Shown: positions 8,040 to 16,781 of the stretch, one piece after another | Layout of the letters: each line of letters starts with the position of its first letter | Numbering within the stretch: the stretch's first letter is position 1 | From: Bin5 sp965221345 | GTDB lineage: Bacteria > Chloroflexota > Anaerolineae > Caldilineales > Caldilineaceae | Direction of reading: 5' to 3' | Assembly (NCBI GenBank): GCA_965221345.1 | Contig: CBDCSD010000001.1 | Location: forward strand, 930,001 to 994,000 | Length of the DNA stretch: 64,000 nt | Notes under the pieces: generated by a model | The model's input: only the letters and a program-made list of their open reading frames with translations | What the model was told of the DNA's origin: nothing | The model's database searches: none | Program-made: the position numbers and the translations under genes

Positions 8040-8078
8040 CTTGCACTTGTAGCCGCCGGCAAACAGGCCGCACACTGC

Positions 8079-8765
8079 TTAGACGGACAGAGCGCTCCCC
8101 GCCGCCTCGATATGATTGGCGGCCAACACCGCCAATAACTGCTCCTGCAACTCCTGGATCGATTTCGCGCCATCAATGTCCACCAGCAATCCCTTGGCGA
8201 AATAGTATCCAATCAGAGGCGACGTCTGTTTGTAGTAAATATACAGCCGATTCTGAACCGTCTCCGGCTTATCATCATTCCGCTGGTACAATTCGCCGCC
8301 GCAACTGTCACACACCTCGCCGCGGGGAGGATTGAATGTCAGGTTGTAAGCCCGGTCGCAATTACGGCAGACCCGCCGCCCTGTGATGCGCACGGTAACA
8401 ACATCGTCCTCCAGCTGGATCAACGGCACCAGATCAATGCCGCCGAACCCCGCCGTCATCCCATCCAGCGCCTTTGCCTGAATGAGATTGCGCGGAAAAC
8501 CATCCAAAATCGCGCCCTTTGCGGCATCCTGTTGGGCTAAACGCGCTTCCACCATCCGAATCGTAACCTCGTCAGGAACCAATTCGCCTTTATCGTAATA
8601 GCTCTTGGCCAACTGCCCGAGTTCCGTCTGGTTCTTCAGGTTGTACCGGAAGATCTCTCCCGTCGAAATCTGCGGAATGCCCAACCTTTCCTGCAATAAC
8701 TGAGCCTGGGTGCCCTTGCCTGACCCCGGCGCTCCCAGCAACACTAGATAAATGCGGTCGCTCAT
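8079..8765 (-). CDS. adk: Adenylate kinase
   Basis: A 228-residue adenylate kinase that interconverts ATP + AMP and 2 ADP. It has the P-loop GAPGSGKGTQAQ at residues 8-19, the NMP-binding region with ISTGEIFR, and DGFPRNLIQAKAL. The LID carries CRNC ... CDSC, a four-cysteine zinc site typical of Gram-positive-type long adenylate kinases. The ATG at 8,765 follows GAGG with 5-bp spacing; a GTG two codons earlier is also in frame. It lies between secY and map, the usual place. Confidence 0.96.
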   Translation of the reverse strand: MSDRIYLVLLGAPGSGKGTQAQLLQERLGIPQISTGEIFRYNLKNQTELGQLAKSYYDKGELVPDEVTIRMVEARLAQQDAAKGAILDGFPRNLIQAKALDGMTAGFGGIDLVPLIQLEDDVVTVRITGRRVCRNCDRAYNLTFNPPRGEVCDSCGGELYQRNDDKPETVQNRLYIYYKQTSPLIGYYFAKGLLVDIDGAKSIQELQEQLLAVLAANHIEAAGSALSV

Positions 8766-8799
8766 CAACACCTCGTCCTTGCGCTGAAAAAATGGCAGG

Positions 8800-10137
8800 C
8801 TAACGGATAAAGCCCTCGTAATTGCGCATCATCAACTGCGCCTCAATCTGCTTCATCGTGTCCAGCACCACACCGACGACAATCAGCAGACCCGTGCTGC
8901 TGATAATCAGCGTATTGAAGCTGCCAACGCCGCCCCCGAAAACCAAGCCGGCCAGAAAGGGCAGCACCGCAACCAAGCCGAGAAAAAGCGCCCCGACCAG
9001 CGTAATGCGCCCCAACACACTGTTCAGATACTGTTCTGTGCGCGGACCAGGACGGATGCCGGGGATAAATCCCCCTTGCTTCTGTAGCGTGTCGGGGAGA
9101 TTCTGTTGCCGAAACATGATGTCGGTATAAAAATAGGTGAACGCAACTGTCAACATGAAGTAGATCAGCCAGTACAAAAAGTTCTGTGGACTGAACGAGG
9201 TGAAAAAGAAATTCGCCACAGTGCCGATCCAATCACTGCGAAGTATAAAGTAGGATGCCATTGTGTTCGGCAGTATCAGCAGACTCTGGGCAAAGATCAG
9301 CGGTATCATGCCTGCCGTATTTACCCGCATCGGCACATATGTACTCTGCCCGCCGACCATCATCAGGCGGTTGCCCCGCATCGTGCGCACCCGCTTGCCA
9401 TACTGCACCGGGATGCGGCGCTGGCCCTCCTGTACCCATACAATCAGCGCTACCGTCAACACCGTAATAACGCTGAAAATCAACAACTGTGTGGCTCCCT
9501 GCTGCCCAAGCAGTCGCACTTGATTCGGCGCCGAAGCGACAATGCCGGCGAAAATGATGAGCGATACGCCGTTGCCGATACCTTGCTCTGTCAGTAACTC
9601 TCCCATCCACATGGCCAACATCGTGCCAGCGGTCAAACTGATCAGGATTGTCAGCGAGGGCAGCAGCGCTTCACCCGTGAAGCCCCACTGCTCAAGAACT
9701 GCCCCCGTTGCCGCGCCACCCACCGGACGACTAAGCAGCGTCGCCTGGCCGAAAGCCTGCAAAATCGCCAACGGAACCGTCATATAATGTGTGTAACGAT
9801 TCAGTTGCTGGCGGCCCTGTTCACCCTCCCGGCTCAACTCCTCCAACTGGGGCACTATCGGCGTCAACAACTGCATGATGATCGTGGCGGTAATGTAAGG
9901 ATATACACCCATCGCCATCACGCTGAACTGAGCCAGCGCACCGCCGCTGAAAAAGTTCAACAAACTCAGAAGAATGTTCTGATCCGTTGAACGAAATATC
10001 TGATCCAGCACCTCGCGATTGACGCCGGGAAGAGGAATATGCGCAGCCAGACGGTAGGCGACCAGAATCAGAAACGTGTAAAGCAGCTTCTGACGCAGAT
10101 CTGGCAAACGAAAGGCATTGCGTACGGCTTCAAGCAT
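8800..10137 (-). CDS. secY: Preprotein translocase subunit SecY
   Basis: A 445-residue, ten-helix inner-membrane protein forming the channel of the Sec translocon with SecE and SecG. Visible family features include PLPGVNREVLDQ near the N-terminus, the plug-side region LLNFFSGGALAQFSVMAMGVYPYITATIIMQLL, GNGVSLIIFAGIVA, and PDTLQKQGGFIPGIRPG in the large cytoplasmic loop that contacts the ribosome and SecA. Length is normal. It lies between rplO and adk, as in the conserved spc operon. Confidence 0.97.
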   Translation of the reverse strand: MLEAVRNAFRLPDLRQKLLYTFLILVAYRLAAHIPLPGVNREVLDQIFRSTDQNILLSLLNFFSGGALAQFSVMAMGVYPYITATIIMQLLTPIVPQLEELSREGEQGRQQLNRYTHYMTVPLAILQAFGQATLLSRPVGGAATGAVLEQWGFTGEALLPSLTILISLTAGTMLAMWMGELLTEQGIGNGVSLIIFAGIVASAPNQVRLLGQQGATQLLIFSVITVLTVALIVWVQEGQRRIPVQYGKRVRTMRGNRLMMVGGQSTYVPMRVNTAGMIPLIFAQSLLILPNTMASYFILRSDWIGTVANFFFTSFSPQNFLYWLIYFMLTVAFTYFYTDIMFRQQNLPDTLQKQGGFIPGIRPGPRTEQYLNSVLGRITLVGALFLGLVAVLPFLAGLVFGGGVGSFNTLIISSTGLLIVVGVVLDTMKQIEAQLMMRNYEGFIR

Positions 10138-10206
10138 GAAGATTCTCCGGTAGAGATCCGACCAGGCTTGGCGGCCAGTCAGGCGGCCAAGCCGGCCTCT
10201 CTACAA

Positions 10207-10686
10207 TTAAGACCTTGGCAGATTCTTGTTGACCGCAAAGGGTAGAATGTCGACCGAACCTCCCGCGGCCTCTATCTTCTCCCTTGCGCTCTTGCTGATT
10301 CGATGAACTTGCAGATGCAGCGGCTTGTCTATCTCTCCCCGCGCCAGAACGACCACAGCTTGCTTCCTGCCACCCAACAGCCCCGTGTCAAAAAGCGCCG
10401 CAGGTGTCACCTGCGCATCGGCCTCAAAACGTTCGCACATATGATCAAGATTCACCGGCGTGTAGGTCACTTTGAAGCGGTTGACGAAGCCGCGCATCTT
10501 GGGCAGTCGTCGAAGAAAGCTCAACTGGCCCCCTTCAAAACCTTGCCGGACACCGCCGCCAGAGCGGGAATTCTGGCCCTTGGTGCCCCGCCCGGCCGTC
10601 TTGCCTCGTCCAGAACCGCTGCCGCGGCCTACTCGTTTCCGGTTTTGGGTTGCTCCCTCGACGGGACGCAAATCGTGCAGTTTCAT
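10207..10686 (-). CDS. rplO: 50S ribosomal protein L15
   Basis: A 159-residue L15, a late-assembly large-subunit protein. The glycine/arginine-rich N-terminus RVGRGSGSGRGKTAGRGTKGQNSRSGG is the family signature, followed by GFEGGQLSFLRRLPKMRGF. It is full length and sits between rpmD and secY. Confidence 0.96.
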   Translation of the reverse strand: MKLHDLRPVEGATQNRKRVGRGSGSGRGKTAGRGTKGQNSRSGGGVRQGFEGGQLSFLRRLPKMRGFVNRFKVTYTPVNLDHMCERFEADAQVTPAALFDTGLLGGRKQAVVVLARGEIDKPLHLQVHRISKSAREKIEAAGGSVDILPFAVNKNLPRS

Positions 10687-10759
10687 ATTCCGTATACTCC
10701 AGCCAAATGGAAAAGGCCGCGACTGCTCGTAACAGCCCCGGGCCGCCTAATCGGCGCGC

Positions 10760-10951
10760 TCAAGCCTCCGTCTCTTCCACTACCTCAACAAGATGAGAGA
10801 CTTTGGCGATCATCCCCCGAACCGTCGGGCTGTCAGACTTCTCGACAGTCTGATTCATCTTTCTCAGACCCAGGGCTTGTACTGTGGCCTTCTGGCGTTT
10901 GTTGTAACCGATCGGACTCTTCTTCAGTCTCACAGTGATCGTCTTTTCCAT
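10760..10951 (-). CDS. rpmD: 50S ribosomal protein L30
   Basis: A 63-residue L30. The pattern ITVRLKKSPIGYNKRQKATVQALGLRKMNQTVEKSDSPTVRGMIAKVSHLVEV fits the short bacterial family from end to end. It follows rpsE by 4 bp. There is a gap of about 70 bp before rplO, with no further gene. Confidence 0.95.
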   Translation of the reverse strand: MEKTITVRLKKSPIGYNKRQKATVQALGLRKMNQTVEKSDSPTVRGMIAKVSHLVEVVEETEA

Positions 10952-10955
10952 AGGT

Positions 10956-11498
10956 CTAATCTTCCTGGTACCAGAAGGGGCGCAATTTCTCGGGATCGAC
11001 CCCCCGTCGTTGCGCCTCGACTCTGTAGTCCTGCAACTGCTTCAACGATGCAAAGGTGGCCTGCACCACATTCAAAATATTGTCGCTCCCCAACGATTTG
11101 GACAAAATGTCCTTCACGCCCGCGGCCTCAACCACTGCCCGTACGCCCCCACCGGCAATAACACCGGTGCCACGACTGGCCGGTCTCAACAGCACCTCGC
11201 CAGCCCCAAACCGGGCTTGGCTCGCATGGGGAATCGTCGTACCCAGCAGATTCACCGCCACCATCGTCTTGCGGGCGGTCTCACTCGCCTTGCGGATAGC
11301 ATCCGGTACCTCGCGCGCCTTGCCTACCCCTACCCCTACTCGCCCGTTGTTGTCTCCAACCACCACCACGGCCCGAAAAGCAAACCGGCGTCCACCCTTC
11401 ACCACCTTTGCAGTGCGCGCAATATGAACGACTTTCTCATCCAGATCATCCTTCTCTTCTTCCCTCTCGCGGTCCCGTCGACGATCTCGACGTGCCAT
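10956..11498 (-). CDS. rpsE: 30S ribosomal protein S5
   Basis: A 180-residue S5, a small-subunit protein involved in decoding accuracy and mRNA unwinding. A charged N-terminus of about 20 residues precedes EKVVHIARTAKVVKGGRRFAFRAVVVVGD, the double-stranded-RNA-binding fold. The C-terminal domain has LRPASRGTGVIAGGGVRAVVEAAGVKDILSKSLGS, matching the family. It sits between rplR and rpmD. Confidence 0.97.
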   Translation of the reverse strand: MARRDRRRDREREEEKDDLDEKVVHIARTAKVVKGGRRFAFRAVVVVGDNNGRVGVGVGKAREVPDAIRKASETARKTMVAVNLLGTTIPHASQARFGAGEVLLRPASRGTGVIAGGGVRAVVEAAGVKDILSKSLGSDNILNVVQATFASLKQLQDYRVEAQRRGVDPEKLRPFWYQED

Positions 11499-11519
11499 TT
11501 TCCTCTCTCCTTAATCGTT

Positions 11520-11885
11520 TTAGAAGACGAGACCAGCCTCGCGACTGCCATCAGCCACCGCCTTCACGCGGCCGTGATAGCGGTACCCGCCACGATCGAA
11601 GACCACCTGCTCAATTCCGGCCGCCTTGGCCCGCGCAGCAACTAACTTGCCGATCTCCTTCGCCTGCTCCACCTTCAGCTTGTCGGCCAGAATTTCCTGC
11701 AGGTCCGCTTCCATTGTCGACGCCGACACAAGAGTATGCCCAGCCTCGTCGTCGATCACCTGCGCGCTGATGTTCTTCAGGCTGCGAAATACATTCAATC
11801 GCGGCCGCCCAGCCGTCCCGGATACCTTGCGCCGAACACGCATGTGCCGCCGGCGGCGCGCTCTCGTCCGTATATCTTTCGCCAT
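11520..11885 (-). CDS. rplR: 50S ribosomal protein L18
   Basis: A 121-residue L18, which binds 5S rRNA. The RVRRKVSGTAGRPRLNVFRSLKNISAQVIDDEAGHTLVSAST segment and the C-terminal VVFDRGGYRYHGRVKAVADGSREAGLVF are typical. A basic N-terminal arm contacts the rRNA. It sits between rplF and rpsE with short gaps. Confidence 0.96.
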   Translation of the reverse strand: MAKDIRTRARRRRHMRVRRKVSGTAGRPRLNVFRSLKNISAQVIDDEAGHTLVSASTMEADLQEILADKLKVEQAKEIGKLVAARAKAAGIEQVVFDRGGYRYHGRVKAVADGSREAGLVF

Positions 11886-11906
11886 ATTTCACCATTCCTT
11901 GCACAT

Positions 11907-12461
11907 TTATGCCTCGGCGACGGCAGACTTGCCTGCCTTCGCACGCACATATTCGCCCTGATAACGGATACCCTTGCCTTTGTATGGCTCCGGCGGGCGC
12001 TCCTTGCGTATCTTCGCGGCCAGTTCACCAATCTTCTGCTTGTTGATACCCGAAATCGTCACCGTCCGCCCATCTTGAGACACCTCAAACACTATATCCG
12101 GGCTGGGCGGCGCATACTCCACAGGATGACTCTTCCCGACCTGCAATATCAGCTTCTCACCATCATGCTGGGCGCGGTAGCCGACTCCGTGAATCTCCAG
12201 AATCCTCGTGAAACCGTCAGTCACCCCCACCACCATATTGTTGAGCAACGCTCTCGTCAGGCCATGTATGGCGCGATGGTGGCGCTGGTCGGTCGGCCGG
12301 GTGACAACGAGCTCGCCATTCTCTCTCGAGATCTTCATGTCCCGATTGAACGTCTGGCTGAGTTCCCCTTTTGGGCCTTTCACCGTTACCAAGTTGCCTG
12401 GCACAATATCAACCTTCACACTGGCAGGCACAGGAATCGGCATCTTCCCGATTCGCGACAT
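11907..12461 (-). CDS. rplF: 50S ribosomal protein L6
   Basis: A 184-residue L6, near the sarcin-ricin loop and factor-binding site. It starts MSRIGKMPIPVPASVKVDI and contains two copies of the L6 fold, the second ending with the diagnostic RKERPPEPYKGKGIRYQGEYVRAKAGKS. It is full length, 15 bp after rpsH. Confidence 0.97.
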   Translation of the reverse strand: MSRIGKMPIPVPASVKVDIVPGNLVTVKGPKGELSQTFNRDMKISRENGELVVTRPTDQRHHRAIHGLTRALLNNMVVGVTDGFTRILEIHGVGYRAQHDGEKLILQVGKSHPVEYAPPSPDIVFEVSQDGRTVTISGINKQKIGELAAKIRKERPPEPYKGKGIRYQGEYVRAKAGKSAVAEA

Positions 12462-12476
12462 ATTCTCCTCCCAACA

Positions 12477-12869
12477 CTACCATACGTTGCACATTATCTC
12501 GCCGCCAACCCGTTCACGACGAGCCTGGCTTCCACTCATGATACCTTGCGGCGTCGAAACAATGTTTATTCCCAGTCCACTCCGAACCAGCGGTATGTTA
12601 CGAAAACCCGTGTACATCCGCCGCCCCGGACGGCTCACCCGCTCTATTCCGGTAATCACCGGCTGTCCCTTGTCGGAATACTTCATCCCGATGATCAGAT
12701 TCGGCCGGGCATCGTCCCCCGTGACCGAATACCCGCTGATGAAACCCTCCTCCGCCAGAATCTTGGCGAGCGCGACCTTCGCCCTGGAACTGGGCATTAC
12801 GGCACGCCGGTTTCTGGAGTTTGACGAGTTACGGACTCGCGTCAGAAAGTCCGCGATTGGATCGGTCAT
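12477..12869 (-). CDS. rpsH: 30S ribosomal protein S8
   Basis: A 130-residue S8, a primary 16S-binding protein that represses the spc operon in some bacteria. MTDPIADFLTRVRNSS is the standard N-terminus, and GGEIMCNVW is the standard C-terminus. The frame opens 12 codons upstream, but the adjacent ATGs at 12,869-12,872 with GAGG about 9 bp upstream fit best. It sits between rpsN and rplF. Confidence 0.96.
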   Translation of the reverse strand: MTDPIADFLTRVRNSSNSRNRRAVMPSSRAKVALAKILAEEGFISGYSVTGDDARPNLIIGMKYSDKGQPVITGIERVSRPGRRMYTGFRNIPLVRSGLGINIVSTPQGIMSGSQARRERVGGEIMCNVW

Positions 12870-12950
12870 CATAACCAAAGCTTCCTCTTGACTCTTGCAG
12901 CGCAACTTATGCCGGCAATCAAGCCAGCAACATCGCTGTATTCGGTAAGG

Positions 12951-13133
12951 CTACCAACTGGATTTGACTACGCCGGGCAAATTGCCCAGTAACGCTTCTT
13001 TACGAAAACAGATGCGGCAAAGACCAAAACGACGCATGTACGCCCGCGGACGACCACACTTCGCGCACCGGTTGCGCACCCGCACCTCATACTTCCGCTT
13101 AGACTCCCGCGAAACTATACTTTTCTTAGCCAC
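12951..13133 (-). CDS. rpsN: 30S ribosomal protein S14 type Z
   Basis: A 60-residue S14 of the short zinc-binding type. It has MAKKSIVSRESKRK, then CAKC and CRIC pairs flanking GRPRAYMRRFGL, and the C-terminal GNLPGVVKSSW. The four cysteines are intact, so it should bind zinc. It sits between rplE and rpsH as usual. Confidence 0.97.
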   Translation of the reverse strand: MAKKSIVSRESKRKYEVRVRNRCAKCGRPRAYMRRFGLCRICFRKEALLGNLPGVVKSSW

Positions 13134-13169
13134 TGACCGTTTTCTCCTTCATCTTCGTAGCCATATTCC

Positions 13170-13742
13170 CTATCGCCGTTGAAACGGCATATCCATCATT
13201 GCCAGGAGCCGACGGCCCTCTTCATCGCTTCCCGCCGAGGTTACAACCGTCACTTCCATCCCCCGAACCTTGTCAATCTCATCGTAGTCGATCTCCGGAA
13301 AAATCAACTGCTCGCGCAGGCCCAGGCTGTAGTTGCCCCGCCCATCAAAAGAATCCGGCGAAATGCCGCGAAAATCCCGCTGCGCCGGCAACGCAATGCT
13401 TATCAGGCGATCCAGAAAATCCCACATCCGCCGACCTCGCAGCGTTACTTTCACACCAATCGGCATTCCTTCCCGCAGCTTGAATACCGCAATCGACTTG
13501 CGCGCCCGCGTTACGATCGGCCTCTGTCCCGTGATAATCGTCAGATCATGGCTGGCGCGCTCAATCGTCTTGCCATCCGTGATCGCCTCTCCCATGCCGA
13601 TGTTTACGCTGATCTTCTCAACCCGCGGCACCTGCATCATGTTCGTATAACCGAATTCCGTCATTAGCGCCGGACTAATCTCACTGTCAAAACGTTCTTT
13701 CAACCGGGGCTTCTGCGTCGGCATTCCGTTCGCTTCACTCAT
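13170..13742 (-). CDS. rplE: 50S ribosomal protein L5
   Basis: A 190-residue L5, the 5S rRNA- and P-site tRNA-contacting protein. Family features include VPRVEKISVNIGMGEA, ITGQRPIVTRARKSIAVFKLREGMPIGVKVTLRG, RDFRGISPDSFDGRGNYSLGLREQLIFPEI, and a C-terminal GMEVTVVTSA. It follows rplX, with a tandem duplication lying in the 86-bp gap between them (see 13,797-13,836). Confidence 0.97.
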   Translation of the reverse strand: MSEANGMPTQKPRLKERFDSEISPALMTEFGYTNMMQVPRVEKISVNIGMGEAITDGKTIERASHDLTIITGQRPIVTRARKSIAVFKLREGMPIGVKVTLRGRRMWDFLDRLISIALPAQRDFRGISPDSFDGRGNYSLGLREQLIFPEIDYDEIDKVRGMEVTVVTSAGSDEEGRRLLAMMDMPFQRR

Positions 13743-13796
13743 TGCTCTCTACTCCTCGCCCGCAGTTGCCGCCATCGGCGACATCAGGCCGTCAAT

Positions 13797-13836
13797 CTGT
13801 CCGTTGAACTAACTGTCTGTCCGTTGAACTATCTGT
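13797..13836. repeat. 20-bp tandem duplication at the 3' end of rplX
   Basis: Two adjacent 20-bp units (13,797-13,816 and 13,817-13,836) differ at one position. The unit at 13,817-13,836 contains the rplX stop codon (complement at 13,829-13,831) and the last codons, so the other unit repeats the coding end with its stop in the intergenic space. It looks like a small recent slippage duplication. Confidence 0.85.
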
Positions 13837-14188
13837 CGCTTGCTGTTGGCAGGGGCTCACTGGTGCGTCGATCAATCCGGATCTTGTCCTCGCCGTCATA
13901 CCGGTGGCCGGCGCGAGTCACTGCGTTGTCCGTCCCTACCAGCGCCACATTGCTTATGTGTACCGGCGCCTCCAACTCGATGCGTCCAGTCTGCGTACGC
14001 ACCGTCGGGCTGCGGCGTTGATGCTTCGTCACAAAATTCGCGCCCGCCACAACAACATACACCCGATTGGGATCGTGGCGGCCTTTCTTGTCCTTCTTGC
14101 GTATAACGCTCTGCACTTCACCGCGGTGCCCCTTGTCATTGCCGGCGATCACTTCAACAAGGTCGCCCTTCTTGATCTTTACACTCAT
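13829..14188 (-). CDS. rplX: 50S ribosomal protein L24
   Basis: A 119-residue L24, an assembly-initiating protein near the tunnel exit. KIKKGDLVEVIAGNDKGHRGEVQSV is the KOW motif near the N-terminus; NRVYVVVAGANFVTKHQRRS follows. The C-terminal HISNVALVGTDN and a basic tail are typical. It sits between rplN (74 bp upstream) and rplE. Confidence 0.96.
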   Translation of the reverse strand: MSVKIKKGDLVEVIAGNDKGHRGEVQSVIRKKDKKGRHDPNRVYVVVAGANFVTKHQRRSPTVRTQTGRIELEAPVHISNVALVGTDNAVTRAGHRYDGEDKIRIDRRTSEPLPTASDR

Positions 14189-14262
14189 CCCCTCATCTCC
14201 TCAAATCATGAACGAAACCGTCCACCGGCCCGTCCAACCTGAAACCTATCCACCTGCCCCGC

Positions 14263-14631
14263 TCAGAGTACCTCCGGAGCCAGGGATACGATCTTCATAT
14301 ACCCGTGGTCCCGCAACTCCCGTGCAACCGGCCCAAAGATGCGAGTGCCGCGTGGATTCCTATTGTCATCAATGATGACAGCGGCATTCTCATCGAAACG
14401 AATGTAGCTGCCGTCCTTTCGCCTCACCGGATATCGCGTGCGCACAATAACCGCCCGCACAATCTCGCCCTTCTTTACCGACGCCGTCGGGCTGGAGGCT
14501 TTGACCGTCGCCACAATCACGTCACCAATCCCACCGTAGCGGCGAGCGCTTCCCCCTCGAACTCGAATCGTCAATAACTCTTTCGCCCCTGTATTGTCGG
14601 CAACCCGCAGGCGACTCTCTTGTTGAATCAT
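14263..14631 (-). CDS. rplN: 50S ribosomal protein L14
   Basis: A 122-residue L14, which forms an intersubunit bridge. MIQQESRLRVADNTGAKELLTIRV and AVIIDDNRNPRGTRIFGPVARELRDHGYMKIVSLAPEVL are diagnostic. It is full length, between rpsQ and rplX. Confidence 0.98.
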   Translation of the reverse strand: MIQQESRLRVADNTGAKELLTIRVRGGSARRYGGIGDVIVATVKASSPTASVKKGEIVRAVIVRTRYPVRRKDGSYIRFDENAAVIIDDNRNPRGTRIFGPVARELRDHGYMKIVSLAPEVL

Positions 14632-14667
14632 AGCTCCATACCTCTTCTCTTGCCGGCTCGCCTCGAC

Positions 14668-14925
14668 TTAGACAACAACCGCATGGTCAAGAATCTTCGC
14701 GACATAAAACTTCTTGTGCTTGCTAATCGGCCGGCATTCACGAATCTGGACCGTATCTCCGACTCGACACGCATTGTCGGCATCGTGGACTTTGTATTTC
14801 TTATGTGACTTCACTACCTTACCATACAGAGCATGGCGCGCGGCCCGCCCCACTTCCACAACCGCAGTCTTGTCCATCTTGTCGCTGGTGACCACGCCAA
14901 CCAACTCCCGTCTTCGCTCGCGCAT
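14668..14925 (-). CDS. rpsQ: 30S ribosomal protein S17
   Basis: An 85-residue S17. LVGVVTSDKMDKTAVVEVGRAARHALYGKVVKSHKKYKVHD and CRVGDTVQIRECRPISKHKKFYV are the family core (OB fold binding 16S rRNA). It lies 5 bp after rpmC. Confidence 0.97.
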   Translation of the reverse strand: MRERRRELVGVVTSDKMDKTAVVEVGRAARHALYGKVVKSHKKYKVHDADNACRVGDTVQIRECRPISKHKKFYVAKILDHAVVV

Positions 14926-14930
14926 TTCCC

Positions 14931-15140
14931 TTACTCCTCGTTCTCTTCGGCCATCAACTCCCGCTCACGTAAAATCGTCTTTACGCGAGCGATATCACGA
15001 CGGACCTGACCCTTGCGTGCCGTATTTGTCATCTGCCCGGTCGCCCTTTGAAAGCGCAAGTTAAACAGTTCCTGATATCCCTCGTCTAACCGGCTGTAAA
15101 GTTCACTCGCCGTTAGCGGGCGTAGCTCATGTGCTTTCAT
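14931..15140 (-). CDS. rpmC: 50S ribosomal protein L29
   Basis: A 69-residue L29, a two-helix protein near the exit tunnel that helps dock trigger factor and SRP. It begins MKAHELRPLTASEL and contains LFNLRFQRATGQMTNTARKGQVRRDIARVKTILRER, the conserved core. It sits between rplP and rpsQ. Confidence 0.96.
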   Translation of the reverse strand: MKAHELRPLTASELYSRLDEGYQELFNLRFQRATGQMTNTARKGQVRRDIARVKTILRERELMAEENEE

Positions 15141-15164
15141 CTCTCATTCCCCCTCGCCTTCGCG

Positions 15165-15572
15165 TCAGATGTCCAGTCGGGCGATGAACTGCGTTCCCAT
15201 TGGCAACTTGTGCGCGGCCAGACGGAATGCTTCGCGCGCCTGAATTTCATCTACACCGGCGATCTCGAAAATTATGCGCCCCGGCTTTACCACCGCCACC
15301 CAATGTTCGACATTGCCCTTGCCCGAACCCATCCGGGTCTCGGCCGCCCGCATCGTCACCGGCTTATCCGGAAATATGCGAATCCACAACTTGCCGCCGC
15401 GCTGCACATAGCGGACAACTGCCCGACGGGCCGCCTCGATCTGCCGGCTCGTCACCCAAGACGGCTCAGTCGCCTGTAACCCAAATGTGCCAAAATGGAT
15501 CCGATTGCCCCGCAAGGCTTTCCCTCGCATCCGTCCGCGATGCATCTTGCGATACTTTACTCGCTTTGGCAT
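15165..15572 (-). CDS. rplP: 50S ribosomal protein L16
   Basis: A 135-residue L16, located at the A-site tRNA-binding region of the large subunit. MPKRVKYRKMHRGRMRG is the standard start, and GLQATEPSWVTSRQIEAARRAVVRYVQRGGKLWIRIFPDKPVT is diagnostic. The start at 15,572 was preferred to an in-frame start two codons upstream because it gives the family's N-terminus. It sits between rpsC and rpmC. Confidence 0.97.
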   Translation of the reverse strand: MPKRVKYRKMHRGRMRGKALRGNRIHFGTFGLQATEPSWVTSRQIEAARRAVVRYVQRGGKLWIRIFPDKPVTMRAAETRMGSGKGNVEHWVAVVKPGRIIFEIAGVDEIQAREAFRLAAHKLPMGTQFIARLDI

Positions 15573-15637
15573 CAACATTGTCTACTCTCCATCCCGCCTC
15601 TAGTAGTCCAGCCCCCACCCTTGCTGGGCAGAAGCCT

Positions 15638-16312
15638 CTACTCGCTTAACGCCATCTCCGCATAGCGAGCATGGTACTCTTCACCTGGCAGCACCTCGCC
15701 ATGGTATACCCACGTCTTCACCCCGATCACGCCGTATGTCGTGTTCGCTTCGGAGGTTCCATAGTCAATCTCCGCCCGCAACGTATGGCGCGGCACCTGT
15801 CCGTCACGTATCGTGTCGACCCGCCCCATCTCGCTGCCGCCTAATCGCCCCGCCACCTGGATCATGACGCCTTCCGCCCCAGTCCGCATCGCCCGTCCAG
15901 CCGCCTGCTTCATCGCCCGCTTCCAACTGATGCGACGCTCCAACTGCTCAGCGACGTTCTCGGATACCAACTGGGCATCCGTCTCCGGCTTGTCAATCTC
16001 GCGGACATCGATCTTGACCTTCTTGTTCGTCAACTCCTGCAAGTTCACCCGCAACACATTCACATTCGCGCCCTTCCGCCCAATGATTATCCCAGGCTTG
16101 GCCGTATTGATGATCACGTGAACCTGGTTGGGCTGGCGTTCAATTTCGATAAAACTGATGCCTGCTCGCGGCGCATCACGACGAATCATCGCCCGGACCT
16201 CTCGATCCTCCCCTAAATGATTCACATAATCATGCCCCGTGGCAAACCATCGACTCTTGTGTTCCTTGATAATGCCCAGGCGAAAACCGGTCGGATGTAC
16301 TTTGCGTCCCAT
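15638..16312 (-). CDS. rpsC: 30S ribosomal protein S3
   Basis: A 224-residue S3, at the mRNA entry tunnel. It has MGRKVHPTGFRLGIIKEHKSRW, a KH domain containing VHVIINTAKPGIIIGRKG (GxxG loop), and the C-terminal domain AEGVMIQVAGRLGGSEMGRVDTIRDGQVPRHTLRAEIDYG. Length is normal. It sits between rplV and rplP. Confidence 0.98.
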   Translation of the reverse strand: MGRKVHPTGFRLGIIKEHKSRWFATGHDYVNHLGEDREVRAMIRRDAPRAGISFIEIERQPNQVHVIINTAKPGIIIGRKGANVNVLRVNLQELTNKKVKIDVREIDKPETDAQLVSENVAEQLERRISWKRAMKQAAGRAMRTGAEGVMIQVAGRLGGSEMGRVDTIRDGQVPRHTLRAEIDYGTSEANTTYGVIGVKTWVYHGEVLPGEEYHARYAEMALSE

Positions 16313-16373
16313 AGGGCCTCCTTACGCAGCGCTCTGCGGTCGGTTCAGACCACGAGCCACCGCTGTTCGTCCG

Positions 16374-16718
16374 CTACTCGTCATTCAAACGCTCTTCCAA
16401 TACTACGGTTATGTGCGAAGAACGTCGAATCCATGGCTTGAACCGCCCGCGCGCGCCAAAACGTCGCCAGCGCCGGTTCGGCGCCTGATCGGCATAGGTC
16501 CTGCTGATGTATAACTCTTCAGCTTCCAAACCGAAATTCTCAACGCCATTGGCAATCGCGCTCTTCAAAGTCTTCGCAACCACCTTAGCCGCCTGTTGAG
16601 GCATGAACTGCAGCAGCGCCATTGCCTCCTCTGCCTGCCGTCCCCGCATCTCATTCAATACCAGACGCGCCTTCTGTGGGCTGATCCCCGAATACTTGGT
16701 AACTGCTCGAACTTCCAT
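16374..16718 (-). CDS. rplV: 50S ribosomal protein L22
   Basis: A 114-residue L22, lining the nascent-chain tunnel. ISPQKARLVLNEMRGR is the N-terminal signature, and the C-terminal beta hairpin APNRRWRRFGARGRFKPWIRRSSHITVVL, which reaches into the tunnel, is present. It sits between rpsS and rpsC. Confidence 0.97.
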   Translation of the reverse strand: MEVRAVTKYSGISPQKARLVLNEMRGRQAEEAMALLQFMPQQAAKVVAKTLKSAIANGVENFGLEAEELYISRTYADQAPNRRWRRFGARGRFKPWIRRSSHITVVLEERLNDE

Positions 16719-16781
16719 CGTACGCGCTCCCCTATCTCCAGGACGGAGGAAGAAAAAATACTTACACTAATGACAGCATCC

